Source: Micrasema longulum | Lineage: Eukaryota; Arthropoda; Insecta; Trichoptera; Brachycentridae | DNA length: 64,000 bases | Reading direction: 5' to 3' | NCBI GenBank assembly: GCA_022494885.1 | Contig: JAGVSM010001131.1 | Location: 124,001 to 188,000, forward strand | Part shown: positions 1-10,999 of the stretch, piece after piece | Layout of the letters: each line of letters opens with the position of its first letter | Position numbering within the stretch: position 1 is the first letter of the stretch | Made by a program: the position numbers and the translations under genes | Notes under the pieces: model-generated | What the model was told of the DNA's origin: nothing | What the model saw: the letters and a program-made list of their open reading frames with translations, nothing else | Database searches by the model: none

Positions 1-211
1 AATAATAAAAAAATTAAAGAATTCTTTATGTGTTCTGCAACAAATACGAATGATAAATAATGATTATTTATTTATTTATTTATTAAATCATGGTCTTTAT
101 ATAAAACAAGGTACAAAAGAACAATTAAAAAAAGTAAGACCAATTACAGATTTCACACTAATTTATTGTGAATACAGGAGGAGAGGGGAAAAATAATTGA
201 ATTCTAAAAAA
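1..211. other. AT-rich stretch, no feature recognised
   Basis: Simple (TTTA)n at about 65-84 and otherwise unremarkable AT-rich sequence. No coding or repeat similarity to the rest of the window was seen. Confidence 0.5.
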
Positions 212-722
212 ATGGGCAGAATGGTGAATGTTACACAGTGTGTAAAGTAGCCACTTAAACCAGCCCATGATAGGTCATAAGCCCTGTAGATGCCTAGACT
301 CCTATATTACCTTCTCTTAAATGTTCTTCATCTCTGTTGTAATATGTTAATGTTAACAGCTCCCCAGGAAGTTGAATCCAGTCCTTGTCTACAATAATTT
401 GGACAAACTCTAAATATTGTTGATAAATTACCCGGTCCATGAAGAAGTGTAGAAATTGAAAAAATAATTTTTTTTAGGCGTTGCCTAGTATGTAGGTAAA
501 ATAATTCAATTAGATGAATCTCACCCGTATAAAAAAAGTTTTCAGCTCTTTAACTTCACAAACATCAACAGATGAAAAAATTGAAGTAATATAGATGTTC
601 AAATATGGGCAGAATGGTGTATGTTACACAGTGTGTAAAGTGGTCACTTAAACCAGTTAATGACAGGTCATAAGCCCTGTCGATGCCTAGACTTCTATAT
701 TACCGTCTCTTAAATTTAAAAT
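212..722 (+). repeat. Repeat A copy 1 (1.3 units, head to tail)
   Basis: The motif gggcagaatggtg recurs at 212 and 606, giving a unit of about 394 bp. The order within a unit is: GTTACACAGTG, AGGTCATAAGCCCTGTAG, TCTCTGTTGTAATATG, CAGCTCCCCAGG, TTTGGACAAACTC, TAGGTAAAATAATTC, TCAGCTCTTTAACTTCAC, then back to the start. This reading direction is called + for all repeat A copies listed here. The unit has no convincing ORF. Confidence 0.85.
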
Positions 723-726
723 TGAC

Positions 727-800
727 AGGCGCCGTGGCGCAATTGGTTAGATGGCTGTCTGTGAAACTGGCGTCGCGGGTTCGATTTCCGCCAGTTGCAA
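727..800 (+). repeat. tRNA-derived SINE-like head
   Basis: An A-box-like TGGCGCAATTGG and a B-box-like GGGTTCGATTTCC lie at tRNA-like spacing with a foldable T arm. The acceptor ends do not pair (5' GGCGCCG against AGTTGCA), so it is not a functional tRNA. It is a tRNA-related pol III head, probably of a SINE different from the two main families in this window. Confidence 0.55.
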
Positions 801-1095
801 GAAAAAAATCCAAGGGTATTTTCACGTTTTTTTTTTATTTTGCAAAAAAATTACGATGGTAACTATACAGTTATTATTTTTATATGTCCACGCGTTAATT
901 TTTCAGAGCGGCTTAAAAACTTATACTTTGAATTGGCGCCAAAACGACCATTCGGATGCCGTATGAGCTTGTGACGTCACGCGTTACGAATTCGACTGAC
1001 CGTTCAAACAAATTCATACGAATTTGTGTAGCCTACGTGTTGTTTTTGTTGTAATCGGTTGTTTTACACTGCTTTAACAAATTAACGCGCATAAA

Positions 1096-1197
1096 ATGTC
1101 TTTAGTTATAAGATACAAGTACCGTTTAGTTCCGATGTGCACAAACACTACGGTGAAGACGCCAAATAAAGCTTTTTTGGCCATTCCTAGTACCTAA
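1096..1197 (+). pseudogene. THAP-domain-like exon relic
   Basis: The ATG at 1096 opens a 33-codon frame containing VPMCTNTTVKTPNKAF and then a stop. The pattern resembles the first zinc-binding half of a THAP DNA-binding domain (C-x2-4-C near the N-terminus, then a basic stretch), as found in P-element-type transposases and domesticated relatives. The first expected cysteine appears to be Arg, and the frame breaks after FLAIPS; a frameshift would continue NEKMIER. The assignment rests on a short pattern only and is tentative. Confidence 0.3.
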
Positions 1198-1539
1198 TGA
1201 AAAAATGATTGAACGCATTTGAACGTTATAAAACGAGATGTTAAAAAAACAAACCACCATACTTGTTTCCGTAGATCTTGTTCAGTACAAAATACTAAAT
1301 TTAATGATGTAGACTGTAGACTATAAAAATTTACTAACAGTAGGTACTGAAATTAGCACTTATAAAGCTTGACAGGTACTACAATACTTAAATAGTTTAT
1401 TCCTTAAACGTTATTGTTTATATTTCTGTACTACTGTTGGTTTTCTAAATAAATAAAAAATAAAATTACTAAAAAATTGCTGTATGAAAACTTACCTTAT
1501 TTATTTGTGAAATTTATTGCATTTACAAAATGGCAACTG

Positions 1540-1732
1540 ACCTTGGGATGCTGGACAGTCTTCACACTTGCAGGAATCTATTATATAGACTTCATCGCAA
1601 ATTAACGTCACCAAATGCTCTTTGGTTCTAACTTTATGTTCTGGGGTGACTCGACCTTTTACCATTCAAATATCACCTGTCCGTTTTACTTGAATGTAAC
1701 CTGTGGCATTGTCTCCGTAATTTTTCCTAGCT
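1540..1732 (-). pseudogene. SWIM-type zinc-finger-like exon relic
   Basis: On the minus strand an AG acceptor (…atatcag) precedes an open frame reading NYGDNATGYIQVKRTGD, one in-frame TGA, then VKGRVTPEHKVRTKEHLV and CKCEDCPASQG. It ends at a donor-like AAG|GTCAGT. The cysteine-rich CKC..C end resembles the SWIM-type zinc finger seen in uncharacterised arthropod proteins often linked to YqaJ-like nuclease domains. The stop codon makes it a relic, or an exon with a sequencing or assembly error. It lies opposite in strand to the THAP-like relic at 1096, so the two are not obviously one gene. Confidence 0.35.
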
Positions 1733-1739
1733 GATATAT

Positions 1740-2814
1740 TAATAAGTAAATCACATTTAATAAAAAAAAAGGCACTAGCCTGCACTCGAGCAACAGAGAT
1801 GTTTACAAGCAATGGTATTTTATGGATTATGTTGTGTCAAAGTCACGTTACTTCCCTTTTGTATTAAATGTACGCGAAACACTACATTTATAGTACATGC
1901 AAATAATACAACTATTTAAATGAATACATTCTGGAAGCAAACATTATATATTTCCTTACCTTGCGGCCTTTACATTTCTATACTCAGAACTTAAAAAGTT
2001 TGTATTGGATGAGAAAAAAATACCCATCATGAATCTATCTATTTTGGGCAAGTTATCGGATGTTCCTTGTAAAAAACCACTGTCAGTCATAATGCTATAG
2101 ATGTTTATAAATGAAAACAAAAAAAAGCAAAGGAAAAGACGAAATTTAACTATAAAAAACAAATAAAAAGCCACAAGCCGCCCGTGTCAGAGTATCTCAG
2201 TATAGGATTTGAGTGAACGTAGGATCTATAAGTCACACGTGACGTCATCAACCCTTTTGGCCAGTTACGGGCCGTTTTATTTCTATCAAACTTTAAATAG
2301 GAAATTATAAATGAAAACATTCGTTTCAGATTTTTATAGTAAAATGCTCGCAATCGTAAAAATATTCTTTAAATAGAATACATTTAAAATCATATCCCCA
2401 GTTTATGAAAATACACTATTGGTCTGGGTGTTATGGTTTATTTTTCACTACCTTCTTTCCATATCCCCTCTATCCCACCTGCTGACAAGCTTCAAAATAG
2501 AAGCTTAGCGGGTTATTCCTTTAAAAAAATGTTCTTCGTCTCTGTTGTAATATGTCAATAAAGATAAAATATAAATTATTGTGTAAAAAAAATAATTAAA
2601 GAGGACTGTAATAAGGTTGGGGATGATGAAATAAAGTGGAGGAATGGGGCAGAGGGATTTGTATAATATATAGTTGACCAATTAAAAATTCACTTACGAT
2701 AATAACATAAACATATTAAAAGGTATATAAATTAATTGCGCAATGATAAATGTTATTTGTTTTAGAGTGTTTTAATAAGTTTCTTTTGGAAGCCGCAAAA
2801 TTTTGAATTAAAAA
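1740..2814. other. AT-rich spacer
   Basis: No gene seen. It contains CACGTGACGTCAT at 2228-2240 and a ~30-bp fragment of the repeat A end at about 2527-2557 (TCTCTGTTGTAATATG). Confidence 0.5.
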
Positions 2815-3020
2815 TATCTAAAATAACATTTTTAGATGTATAAATTGTATGTATTTATTTGATATGTAATATATATTTTCTTTACTAACTTTGTATACTA
2901 TGTGGAAATCTGTTATTAGTTCTGAGTTTATACACTATATCTGTTTGTTTACTAAAAATATGTATGTAGAACTGTTGATTTCCCTAATAAAATAAAATAA
3001 TAAATAAATAAATAAATAAA
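2815..3020 (+). repeat. Retroelement 3' tail (pairs with 51570-51735)
   Basis: About 160 bp from GATGTATAAATTGTATG to GTAGAACTG reappears inverted at 51570-51735. This copy ends in (AATA)n/(AAATA)n, as expected for the 3' end of a non-LTR element or SINE. No coding part is recognisable. Confidence 0.6.
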
Positions 3021-3024
3021 ATAG

Positions 3025-3235
3025 GGACAGAGTTAGTTAAATTTGAAGCAGCTGCGATAAATAAATGAGTTTTTGAACATACTTTTTTTTGGCCAATGGA
3101 TTTTAAAATAATTAAGTAAATTAAAACCAATAGTTTCAATATAACGAGACAGTTTATTCTAATTCGCTCTAGAAGATAAGAGCTGTCGATCAAATTACTC
3201 CAAATTTTGAAAAGCAAAGACAGATCAGATTTTTA
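3025..3235 (-). mobile_element. Non-LTR retrotransposon C-terminal relic
   Basis: The minus-strand frame includes SDLSLLFKIWSNLIDSS and LLERIRI. This matches in pattern the post-RT region of the elements at 19640 and 21640 (DLLFLFKIIKSIIDSPALLE). It is a short, 5'-truncated fragment. Confidence 0.45.
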
Positions 3236-3599
3236 TTTGCATATTCATATGCATTGTCTTTTTTGTTTTTTGTGTACGATATTTGCTATCTCATTGTGAT
3301 AATATGTAACTACATATCTTGTTTTCGACCGATACCGCTATGTCTTGGTAGAAGCCCACAAAGGAAAAAAAATATGCAAACATCTAAGTGTTTTTGATCT
3401 TTGTAATCGATTTCATTCTTACATTATCTGAAAGATAGTGTCGGCTTATCTGCTATAACACTGAATAATTTCATTTAGCATGATTTTTCAATTTGTCTCA
3501 CCAGTTTTTATTCTTCTTTTATCCAGAATTTTTTAATGTAAAAAATATTATTGTCACTTTTACCTTTTTTTATATTCCAATAAACTTATTTAAATTTTT

Positions 3600-3735
3600 T
3601 ATTTTAATTTTAATGTATTTAATAAATTTAATAAAATTTAAAAAATTAAATAAAATTTAATAAATTAAATAAAATGTAATAAAATTGAATAAAATAATTT
3701 ACTTATTTTAAATTTTATTGTGATAAACTTATTTA
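3600..3735. repeat. AT-only low-complexity tract
   Basis: Iterated AATAAAATTTAATAAATT-type words with almost no G or C. Confidence 0.7.
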
Positions 3736-3739
3736 AAAG

Positions 3740-4100
3740 CCTATAATGAGGAACTTCAGCCCTACGAGAAATAGAATACAAAAAATATTTTCTTTCACGC
3801 GGTTAAAATTATAACATTAAATTGTAAAGCAAAATTTCTTGAAAATGTACGAAAAAATAATAAAAATTATTTTAACAAAAACGCGCTACTTTAAACGACG
3901 TCACTGGTTCATATGCACCAGCAAATGATATGAGAGCTTTAGAGGATATCCGGTTTGCTTATCTTTAACGTACTAATCGAAAGAACTGACAGAAAAGAAC
4001 CTCTGATGTCACACGCGGAGTTATTTCAGAAAAACAAAATTGAAAAAAAAATCAAAGCGTTGATAATACGATATCTAAATATTAAAAAAAATAACTTAGT
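3740..4100 (+). repeat. Repeat B copy (GACGTCA-bearing)
   Basis: The order of landmarks is TAATGAGGAACTTCAG, TCTTTCACGCGG, ACGACGTCACTGG, ATATCCGGTTTGC, GATGTCACACGCGGAG, GATAATACGAT. The same order appears at 16868, 32565, 48345, 51385 and inverted at 8270. No ORF. The type is unknown; it is probably a non-autonomous DNA transposon. Confidence 0.75.
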
Positions 4101-4149
4101 CTATTTAAAAAATAAAAAATAAATACAAAGAAAATACTGAAATTTCTCA

Positions 4150-4268
4150 TTGAACATGTTAATTTTTTTTTTATAGATATTCTATTTTTCATACCTAAAA
4201 CTTCATTTTACTTTTTAGATAAAATTTAAGATAAATGTAATCTTCCCATTGTAATACGGGCCCTTGCC
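4150..4268 (+). repeat. Repeat C copy
   Basis: Contains AAAACTTCATTTTACTTTTTAG, then AGATAAAATTTAAGATAA and CCCATTGTAATACGGGCCC. Shared with 10445, 25608 and 43050. Confidence 0.65.
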
Positions 4269-4384
4269 TTAATTTCTTAGTTTATAATTAATAGTATAAA
4301 ATTATTTAGCAATAATTTAAATCGGATTAGCAATAGATCCGATAGTGTGCGTCAGTTCCAGGATGCAGAACTAAGTTCGCACAG

Positions 4385-4490
4385 AGGCACTCCTTACATG
4401 TTGGTCCAAGATTCTTCAATCTTCTGACCAAGGAACTACAAAACATTCAATCACGGATAGAGTTTAAAGTAGGTTTGAGGTCTTAGATTA
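4385..4490 (+). mobile_element. Non-LTR retrotransposon C-terminal relic
   Basis: The frame from about 4388 reads HSLHVGPRFFNLLTKELQ and IQSRIEFKVGLRS and then stops. The RFFN-LP-ELQ-type pattern is characteristic of the tail of jockey/CR1-type polyproteins. Weak fragment. Confidence 0.4.
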
Positions 4491-5564
4491 GCATGGAAGG
4501 AACAGATAGCCACCTTTTTAAAAAAAAATAATAAAAATTTAAATGCATACTGCAAATAAATCCTGTTTTTATAATATCAGCATATGTTAATCTTGTTTTT
4601 CTTTTCATGGTCTTTTCATACCATATTTATATGCTATTAACTTATAAATCATTAAAAAAAGGAATGGCCCACGCTCAGATACTGAAGTCTTTGTGGACAT
4701 TTTTTCCAAATTATGTTATAGCTTAATTTTAAAATGTATTTTTTAGAGTATATTTTTGTGATTAAAATTCTACGTATACATATGTATGGAAAAATAAACA
4801 AATACAGTAAATAAATAATTATAATAATAAAATAAAATAATAAAAAAATAAGAAATAGAAAGAAAATTAATATGTCATCACAGTAATATATTGAAGTTAA
4901 AGTCCTAGGGGGTTGCAAGATTGTTTTTACTCGTTAAGGGGTTGCGTATTTAAATAGGTTGAAAAACACTGCATTAGAGCAGTAAACTTAAAGATTGCCA
5001 TTACATTTTACTTCTGAGAGTTATGTCGTTTTTCTATTATTGTCCGAAAATATTCTAAGCTAAGGATTCCCAGTGTCCGAGTATGGCAAGTGGCCAAATC
5101 CCTATTAAAAATAACAAACTGTCAGATTCAAGCGGGAAAAAAGTCTAATTATTTGTTTACCTACAATAAATTAAGTGCATTTCGAATAACAACAGATACA
5201 ATAAAAATAAATGAATAAAAAGTAAACTTGTGCCTAGTAGTATTTTGTATTTTAGAATCGTTAAGTATTTACTATTGCGTGTGAACGAAATTAGTAAAAA
5301 TATTTTGACATGACATTCACAAAAGTAATTTATTAAAAAAAAATTGCATTGTCATTTTGTTGCCATCTGTTGTCATTAAGAGTCTTGATATCAAAAAAAT
5401 ATACGCGTATTTAAATATTATTTTTTACATTGAAAAATGTAAAATATCAACTATTATCTTCGGATATTCAGACATTACTTTTAATTATTAATGTACAATA
5501 AAAGTGAACAAGCAAAATATTGTATATATGTATGTTAAAGAAAAAACATAAAGATTATGATTAA
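4490..5564. other. AT-rich spacer, nothing recognised
   Basis: Only short spurious ORFs were seen. No repeat family of this window was recognised. Confidence 0.4.
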
Positions 5565-5975
5565 CAAATTACAACAGGGATGTAGAATATTATAGAAAAG
5601 AGAATATGGAAGTCTAGGCATTTACAGGGCTTATGACCTGTCGTTGGCTGAATAAGGTGGCCATTGTACACACCGTGTTACATTCAGCAACTCGCCTATG
5701 TTTGAACATCCATATTTCTTAAATTTTTCCACCTTTTCATTTTAGTGAAGTTAAAGAGCTGAAACCTTTATTGTTGTAAAAAGATTAATCTGATCGAATT
5801 ATTTCACATACAAGGCAACCCCTGAAAACAATTTTCCAATTTTTGAACTTCTTCTTGGACCAGTTGGTTTTATTACAAGACTTTGAGTTGGTCTAAATTT
5901 TTGTAGACAAAAGACTAGATTTCACCTCCTAGGGAGTCATTAAGATTAACAAATTACAACAGGGATGGAGATCAT
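5565..5975 (-). repeat. Repeat A copy 2, part 1 (interrupted)
   Basis: Begins ACAAATTACAACAGGG and runs through one full unit to a second ACAACAGGGATGGAGATCAT. There it is broken by the element at 5976-6596 and resumes at 6592 with ATCATATTAGAGAAGG. Confidence 0.85.
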
Positions 5976-6596
5976 TATTATTATTATTATGGATAACTTA
6001 TATAGCGCCATTTTCGTAATATAATACCTCAAAGGCGCTTTACATAGTGATTCTTTTGTTAAATAAATTTAATTTAATTGTAATTTAATTAAAACAATTT
6101 ATTTTGTTGTCACATGCTACGGATGTATTCAAATGATTTAGAGTACAAGTGGGTTTTAAGTTTTTTCCGAAACATCACTTCACTTTCACAGCCTCGCACC
6201 TCTGCTGGGAGAGCATTCCATGCCATAGGGCCTGCGACCGCAAATGTACATTCACTAAATTTAGTGCGCTGTTTGCGTAGAGGTATAATAACTTTTCTTC
6301 TCGCCGTAGACGTAGCTGATCTAAGCGTGAGACGCCTGTCAGCTAGTTCATCTGGAATGCATAGTTCCCTTAGATATTCCGGAGCAGAGTTGTGCAGTGA
6401 CTTATACATAAGCCAACAAAGTTTGTATTCGACCCTCTGTGGAAAACGTAGCCAGTGTAGTTCCCGAAGTAGTGGAGTGATATGACTGAACTTAGAGATT
6501 CCAAAAATAAGTCTCGCTGCCGCATTCAATACGGATTGTAGGCGAGTCATTTTGTTCATTGGTAGACCTGCATAGATACCATTACAATAATCGGAT
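5976..6596 (-). mobile_element. CR1/L2-like non-LTR retrotransposon, 5'-truncated
   Basis: The minus-strand ORF at 6110-6559 (149 aa) is open and extends upstream to 6597 as DYCNGIYAGLP. It contains RLQSVLNAAARLIFG, HWLRFPQRVEYKL and FAVAGPMAWNALPAEVR. This is the C-terminal segment following the reverse transcriptase in CR1/L2-type elements; the RT core is absent. Its 3' UTR has the short structured GGCGCTATATAAGTTATCC followed by an (ATA)n tail at 5976-5990. It is inserted inside repeat A, with GATCAT repeated at both edges as a likely target duplication. The open frame suggests recent insertion. The opposite-strand ORF at 6114-6485 is a shadow. Confidence 0.8.
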
Positions 6597-6712
6597 CATA
6601 TTAGAGAAGGGAATATGAAATTCTAGGCATTTACAGGGCTTATGACCTGTCATTGGCTGGTTTAAGTGGCCACTTTACATACTGTGTAACATTCGAACAT
6701 TTTGACAAATAC
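6592..6712 (-). repeat. Repeat A copy 2, part 2
   Basis: Continues the interrupted unit: GGCATTTACAGGGCTTATG, GTGGCCACTTTACATACTG. It stops shortly after CATTCGAACAT. Confidence 0.8.
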
Positions 6713-6763
6713 AAAATACTGACATATTGATTATGGTTTTGATGTTTTAAAAAGAAAACTGGT

Positions 6764-6912
6764 TACATCATCATTATCGCACCTAATGGTGCATAGGGCA
6801 CTGCATTGGTACACTAATCGCAGTGCATATCGATCATTTATTTTTTGTTACATGAAGGTAAGATGATCAGTCTTACGCTTCAACTACCAGTCCAGAGACT
6901 GTAAAATATTAT
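6764..6912 (-). repeat. SINE2 copy, 5'-truncated
   Basis: The minus-strand body carries GTACCAATGCAGTGCCC and the (GATGAT) tail. Compare the full copies at 52216 and 29734. The tRNA-like head is missing. Confidence 0.8.
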
Positions 6913-6959
6913 AAAATTAAATAAGTATAAAATTATACAAACAAAATATAAATTTATTA

Positions 6960-7175
6960 CATTTTAAAATTAAGGTTATTCACAAATCATAAATCAATAT
7001 CTATTGTTTATACTTTTGAAACATTTTTTTAAATACTAAAACGAATCTCCAACTAGCTATTGTCAAATAGCGAGATAGAAAATGGAAATCAAGTTGTAGT
7101 AGAGCAAAGAGCGAACCTCGTTTGAACTATCACGGGACCACATCACCTAACTATTTCAGTATGTACAGTTATACA
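6960..7175 (-). repeat. SINE3-like element
   Basis: Shares AAAATGGAAATCAAGTTG, then GAACCTCGTTTGAAC and CACGGGACCACA with 22915-23060 and 40270-40460. In reverse it offers a B-box-like GGTTCGC. It may be a degenerate tRNA-derived SINE. Confidence 0.45.
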
Positions 7176-7189
7176 TTGTTTTTAAAATT

Positions 7190-7805
7190 TACAGAGATGT
7201 GGATATTCAAACATACGAGTGTGATGAGTTTTACACAGTATGTATAATGATCATTTAAATCTTAGATTAACATTATTTTGAGTTTGTCCAAATTTTTGTA
7301 GACAAGGACTGGATTCAACTCCGAGGGGAGCTGTTAATATTAACATATAAGAACAAAGAAAAAAATAATTTTAGAGAAGGTAATATAGAAGTCTAGGCAT
7401 CTACAAGGCTCATGACCCGTCACTTTACCTGGCCACTTTACACATAGTAATATTCACTATTCCGCCCATATTTGAACATCTTTATTCCTTGAATTCTTTC
7501 ATATTTTAATGATTGTGAAGTTAAAGAGCTGAAACCTTTGTTTATGCGGGTCAAATTCATCTAATTGAATTATTTCACCTACATACTAGGCAACGCCTGA
7601 AAATCTTAATTTTTCAATGTCTATACTTCTTCATGGACCAGGTGGATTTATCAACAATATTTTGAGTTTGTCAAAATTTTTGTATACAAGGACTGGATTC
7701 CACTGCCTGGGCATCTGTTAATATTGACATATTACAACAGAGATGCCTTGACTTTTATATCAGCTTCTCTAAAATGTTTTTCATCTCTGTTGTAATATGT
7801 TAAAT
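7190..7805 (-). repeat. Repeat A copy 3 (partial plus full unit, short fold-back end)
   Basis: A partial unit (7190-7345) is followed by a full unit from 7353. At 7735-7805 the end turns back on itself: ACAACAGAGATG … CATCTCTGTTGTAATATG. Confidence 0.8.
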
Positions 7806-8265
7806 CATATTTGTTTACGAGTATATCCCTTTCTCTAATAATTGATGTCTCTTTTGAGACATCTTACATATATTAGCTTAATTTATACCAACATTAAACC
7901 AATTTGCACGTTTTGGTCTAAAAACGTTTTAATACTCGTTTCTGGCGGACATTGTTGAATTTAAAACAAAGAAAAACTAGTATAGTTAAGGAAACTTCCT
8001 GTTGATGAAGTCACTTTAATAATTCAAAGTAGTCTGGATTTACATAATTCAACTCTGTTTTTGGATGTTTAAACTAAATGTGCCGTTATTTATATTTGCA
8101 ATTATCCAATCGTGAAACTAGATTTGTGTATTTCGGATTGCGTGTGAAAATGTGTCAAGTCTTAGGAAATTTAACTAAAATAACTCATTTAAATAATATG
8201 CATTAAAGTAAATGAGGAAATAAGTGTTTTTTTATTTGTATACTTATCAAACTAACCCAATTTTT
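7806..8265. other. AT-rich spacer, nothing recognised
   Basis: No coding or repeat signal was recognised. Confidence 0.4.
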
Positions 8266-8269
8266 TTTA

Positions 8270-8605
8270 ATGTATCTTTTTATGTATCGTATTATCAGCG
8301 CTGTTTTTTCAAGTTTTGTAATTTCGAAATTTCCTCGCATGTGATATCACAAGTTCTCTTCGGTGAGTTCTGCTGATTGGTGAATTGGCTTCCCGTTAAC
8401 CGGAAATCTATCATCAATTGATTCGGAAGAATTAGTGACGTCATTCAAAGTAGTTTTTATAAAGATCACTTTTATTATTTTTGTCATTCATTTTCAAGAA
8501 ACTTCGCCGTACAATTTAATGCCCTAATTTTTACCGCCCGTAAGAACACATTTATTGTATCCAATTTCCCGTAGGGCTGAACTTTCTCACTATGCCGTTG
8601 ATTGT
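8270..8605 (-). repeat. Repeat B copy
   Basis: Inverted relative to 3740. Shows CGTATTATCAGCGCT, AACCGGAAATCTATCATC, TTAGTGACGTCATTC and CCCGTAGGGCTGAACTTTC. It contains a full TGACGTCA. Confidence 0.75.
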
Positions 8606-8734
8606 GCGGATATAATAATACATTCAGGACGCATACGTAACTCAAAAATGTCAATTTTTTTACAAAAAAAAATTTTACTACATTTTGAGATTACTATTTA
8701 TTTATATTTTTTTCAATGACTTTTTGGATAATCT

Positions 8735-8895
8735 TTATTAGGATTTTTTAAAGCTTACCATGAGGAATGTTTCTCTGAAGTTTCACGGCCTGGTCCTGAA
8801 AAATGTGTCTACTCATTTTCGTACACAAATATCGGCTTTTCTTTATAAACATACGAAGATAACTCTGTTGACTTCCCATTGAAATCGGGGCCCTA
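8735..8895 (+). repeat. Repeat D copy (pairs with 49600-49690)
   Basis: TTACCATGAGGAATG, CTCTGAAGTTTC and the following C-rich word recur at 49615. Confidence 0.5.
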
Positions 8896-9475
8896 GAGTC
8901 TTATATTCTAAACATTTAAATCTAGATAGGACAAGTGAGAGAACTTAAAGTATAGTTGTACCTTCTATTTTGCACATGAATGTTAGTTTACTAATAGCGC
9001 GGTGTATGTGTAACTGCTCCCCTAAAAAAGGGCGTTTTTTGAGTTGTGCCACTGTTATTCCCCACGTGCGAATTACTTATGCATTTTTGACAATTTGTTC
9101 AAATATTCCATTTTACGTTTTGCGTATTTTAAAAGCCACTCTTTATTCATTAAGGACTATTAAAATATATTTTGATATATTTAATTTATCTCTACCTAAA
9201 TAAAAAACAAAGTGACCAACATATTTTTATCAAAAAGAGCAAATCAACTTCAGGAGATTGGGTTAGAATAGTTATAATTTGATTGATTAGTGTATTTTAT
9301 GATTTTATAATTACTTTAAAATATGTATGTATTTTAAGTTATTTATAATATGTATGGTACAAGTATATTGATATATCAAACTCGATCTTTTTATATTTTT
9401 ATTTTTAAGCACTCTTTAAACCACATATATGTAAATGGCAGAAATGCCGTTTATAAATAAATATGTTAAAAGAAT
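8896..9475. other. AT-rich spacer, nothing recognised
   Basis: The 77-codon ORF at 8970 has no recognisable domain and ordinary AT-rich composition, so I do not call it a gene. Confidence 0.4.
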
Positions 9476-9720
9476 ATATCTGTACCTCAGAGGCAGACGG
9501 ATGCAAATCCAAACGTCAAGTGTTGAACACAAGCCTAAAGAATCTACTTTTTTTTAGTTATTTCTAATAATTTATAACATTTATTTGTATATTCAGTATC
9601 TTAATTATAAGACTTACATTCCTTCAAAATCAATGGGTATGATTATAAAGTGGATACGAAAATCGAACTGACATTTTATCAAATTCTGGATTTGCATCCG
9701 TCTGCCTTAGGCACAGATAT
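9476..9720. mobile_element. Small TIR element (MITE-like), 245 bp
   Basis: The left end reads ATATCTGTACCTCAGAGGC, then AGACGGATGCAAATCCA. The right end is its reverse complement (TGGATTTGCATCCGTCT, then GCACAGATAT) with a few mismatches. The interior is non-coding. Confidence 0.7.
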
Positions 9721-10215
9721 TATCAATGTCAAAAACATTAGGATTTTTATATGACTCGCATATTGATGTATTTTACATTTGAATATTATAAGATTACATT
9801 GTACGGACACGTCCCATGAGCCTGGCCATATTTGACTCGAGTACCCTCGACACCCTTGCCGTATTTTGTTTTACCTCGATGACACCTTGCATATAAATGA
9901 CAGGAAGAAACTCGAAAGTAATAAATAAACCGTATTAACAATAACAGTCTAAATATACTCAATAATACACTTTGTTTAAAGACCACCTGAATTCATTTTG
10001 AAGCACTACTGTGTAGTTTCGGAAAGCAAATATTATATTTCCATCTACAGGGCAGCGATTACAAACGCTGTCGTCATCGTTACATATCGAGTTTTTCATT
10101 CTTTATTTTAATTCTTAACTTTTAATTACTTTTACAAATTTTCTTCATTTTTTTACTTTAATTTTAATTTTTAAACACCTTCTTTTTATGTTTTTTTTTC
10201 CTTCTCTTTTTTGTA
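9721..10215. other. AT-rich spacer, nothing recognised
   Basis: Only a short unconvincing minus-strand ORF (9786-9986) was seen. No repeat family was recognised. Confidence 0.4.
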
Positions 10216-10244
10216 CTTTAATTAATAACCTTACAAATAATTAC

Positions 10245-10370
10245 TTTATTACATGGAAACTTCGCTGGTCCATTAGATTTAAGTCTAACTATGTAAAATA
10301 TAAAACTTTGTAACTGTACGTTTCCTAAATAAAAGAAAATAAATAAAATAAAATAAAATAAAATAAAAAT
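10245..10370 (+). repeat. Possible retroelement 3' end with (AAATA)n tail
   Basis: Unique sequence ends in AATAAA-type signals and (AAATA)n at 10335-10367, as at other LINE ends here. No coding part. Confidence 0.3.
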
Positions 10371-10444
10371 ATTGAGACCGTATAAACTAACATCGATATA
10401 TATGTGCGAAAACATGTATATTTGTATAAAATTTCTAAAAATAT

Positions 10445-10575
10445 TTGTCTGTAACCGGTAATTTTACATGTTAAGAAAAATAATCTAAACATATACTGAA
10501 AACTTCATTTTACTTTGTAGATAAAAATTTGATAAATTTTAACTTTCTATTAGAATCGAACCCTGGGGTGCTATT
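10445..10575 (+). repeat. Repeat C copy
   Basis: GAAAACTTCATTTTACTTTG followed by TAGATAAAAATTTGATAA, as at 25608 and 43050. Confidence 0.6.
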
Positions 10576-10999
10576 ATAAACCTTCTCTAGCCCTAAAAAG
10601 TTATTAATTTGGAGATTTTTATTTTTTTAATGCGACGACAATTTGCTTCATTTAATGACTACACTAATGATTAAAAGTCAAATGACATAAAAAAAACTGT
10701 TAAAAAAACGTAAAAACGAATACGGTTTGGTCAATTCAACCTAAATAAGTGTTTTATGTAATGTTTAAGGTCGCAATAATGTTTTAAATTAAAATCATCA
10801 TGTTTGATTTCACATATTTATATTTATTTGACGTTTAGTTATCAATATGGCCAGATGTGAACGAAAGTGTAAACGCATGCAAAAAATTAAAATCCCCAAA
10901 TTATTCACTCTCTAAGGGATAGAGAAGATTCAGAATACCACCCTTGCAGAAGTTTTAAATTAAAAATAAATAAATAAATATTTTTTAACAATGTTTGAG
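10576..10999. other. AT-rich spacer, nothing recognised
   Basis: Ends in (AATA)n at about 10963-10980, possibly another retroelement tail. Confidence 0.35.

Noticed and set aside
2984..3217. 77-codon minus ORF as a gene
   Set aside because: Matches the LINE tail pattern and runs into a simple-repeat tail.
6114..6485. 123-codon plus ORF
   Set aside because: Antisense shadow of the CR1/L2-like frame on the minus strand.
7078..7120. ATGGAAATCAAG as a candidate first exon of gene 1
   Set aside because: Stop after five codons; it is part of the SINE3-like repeat also present at 22970.
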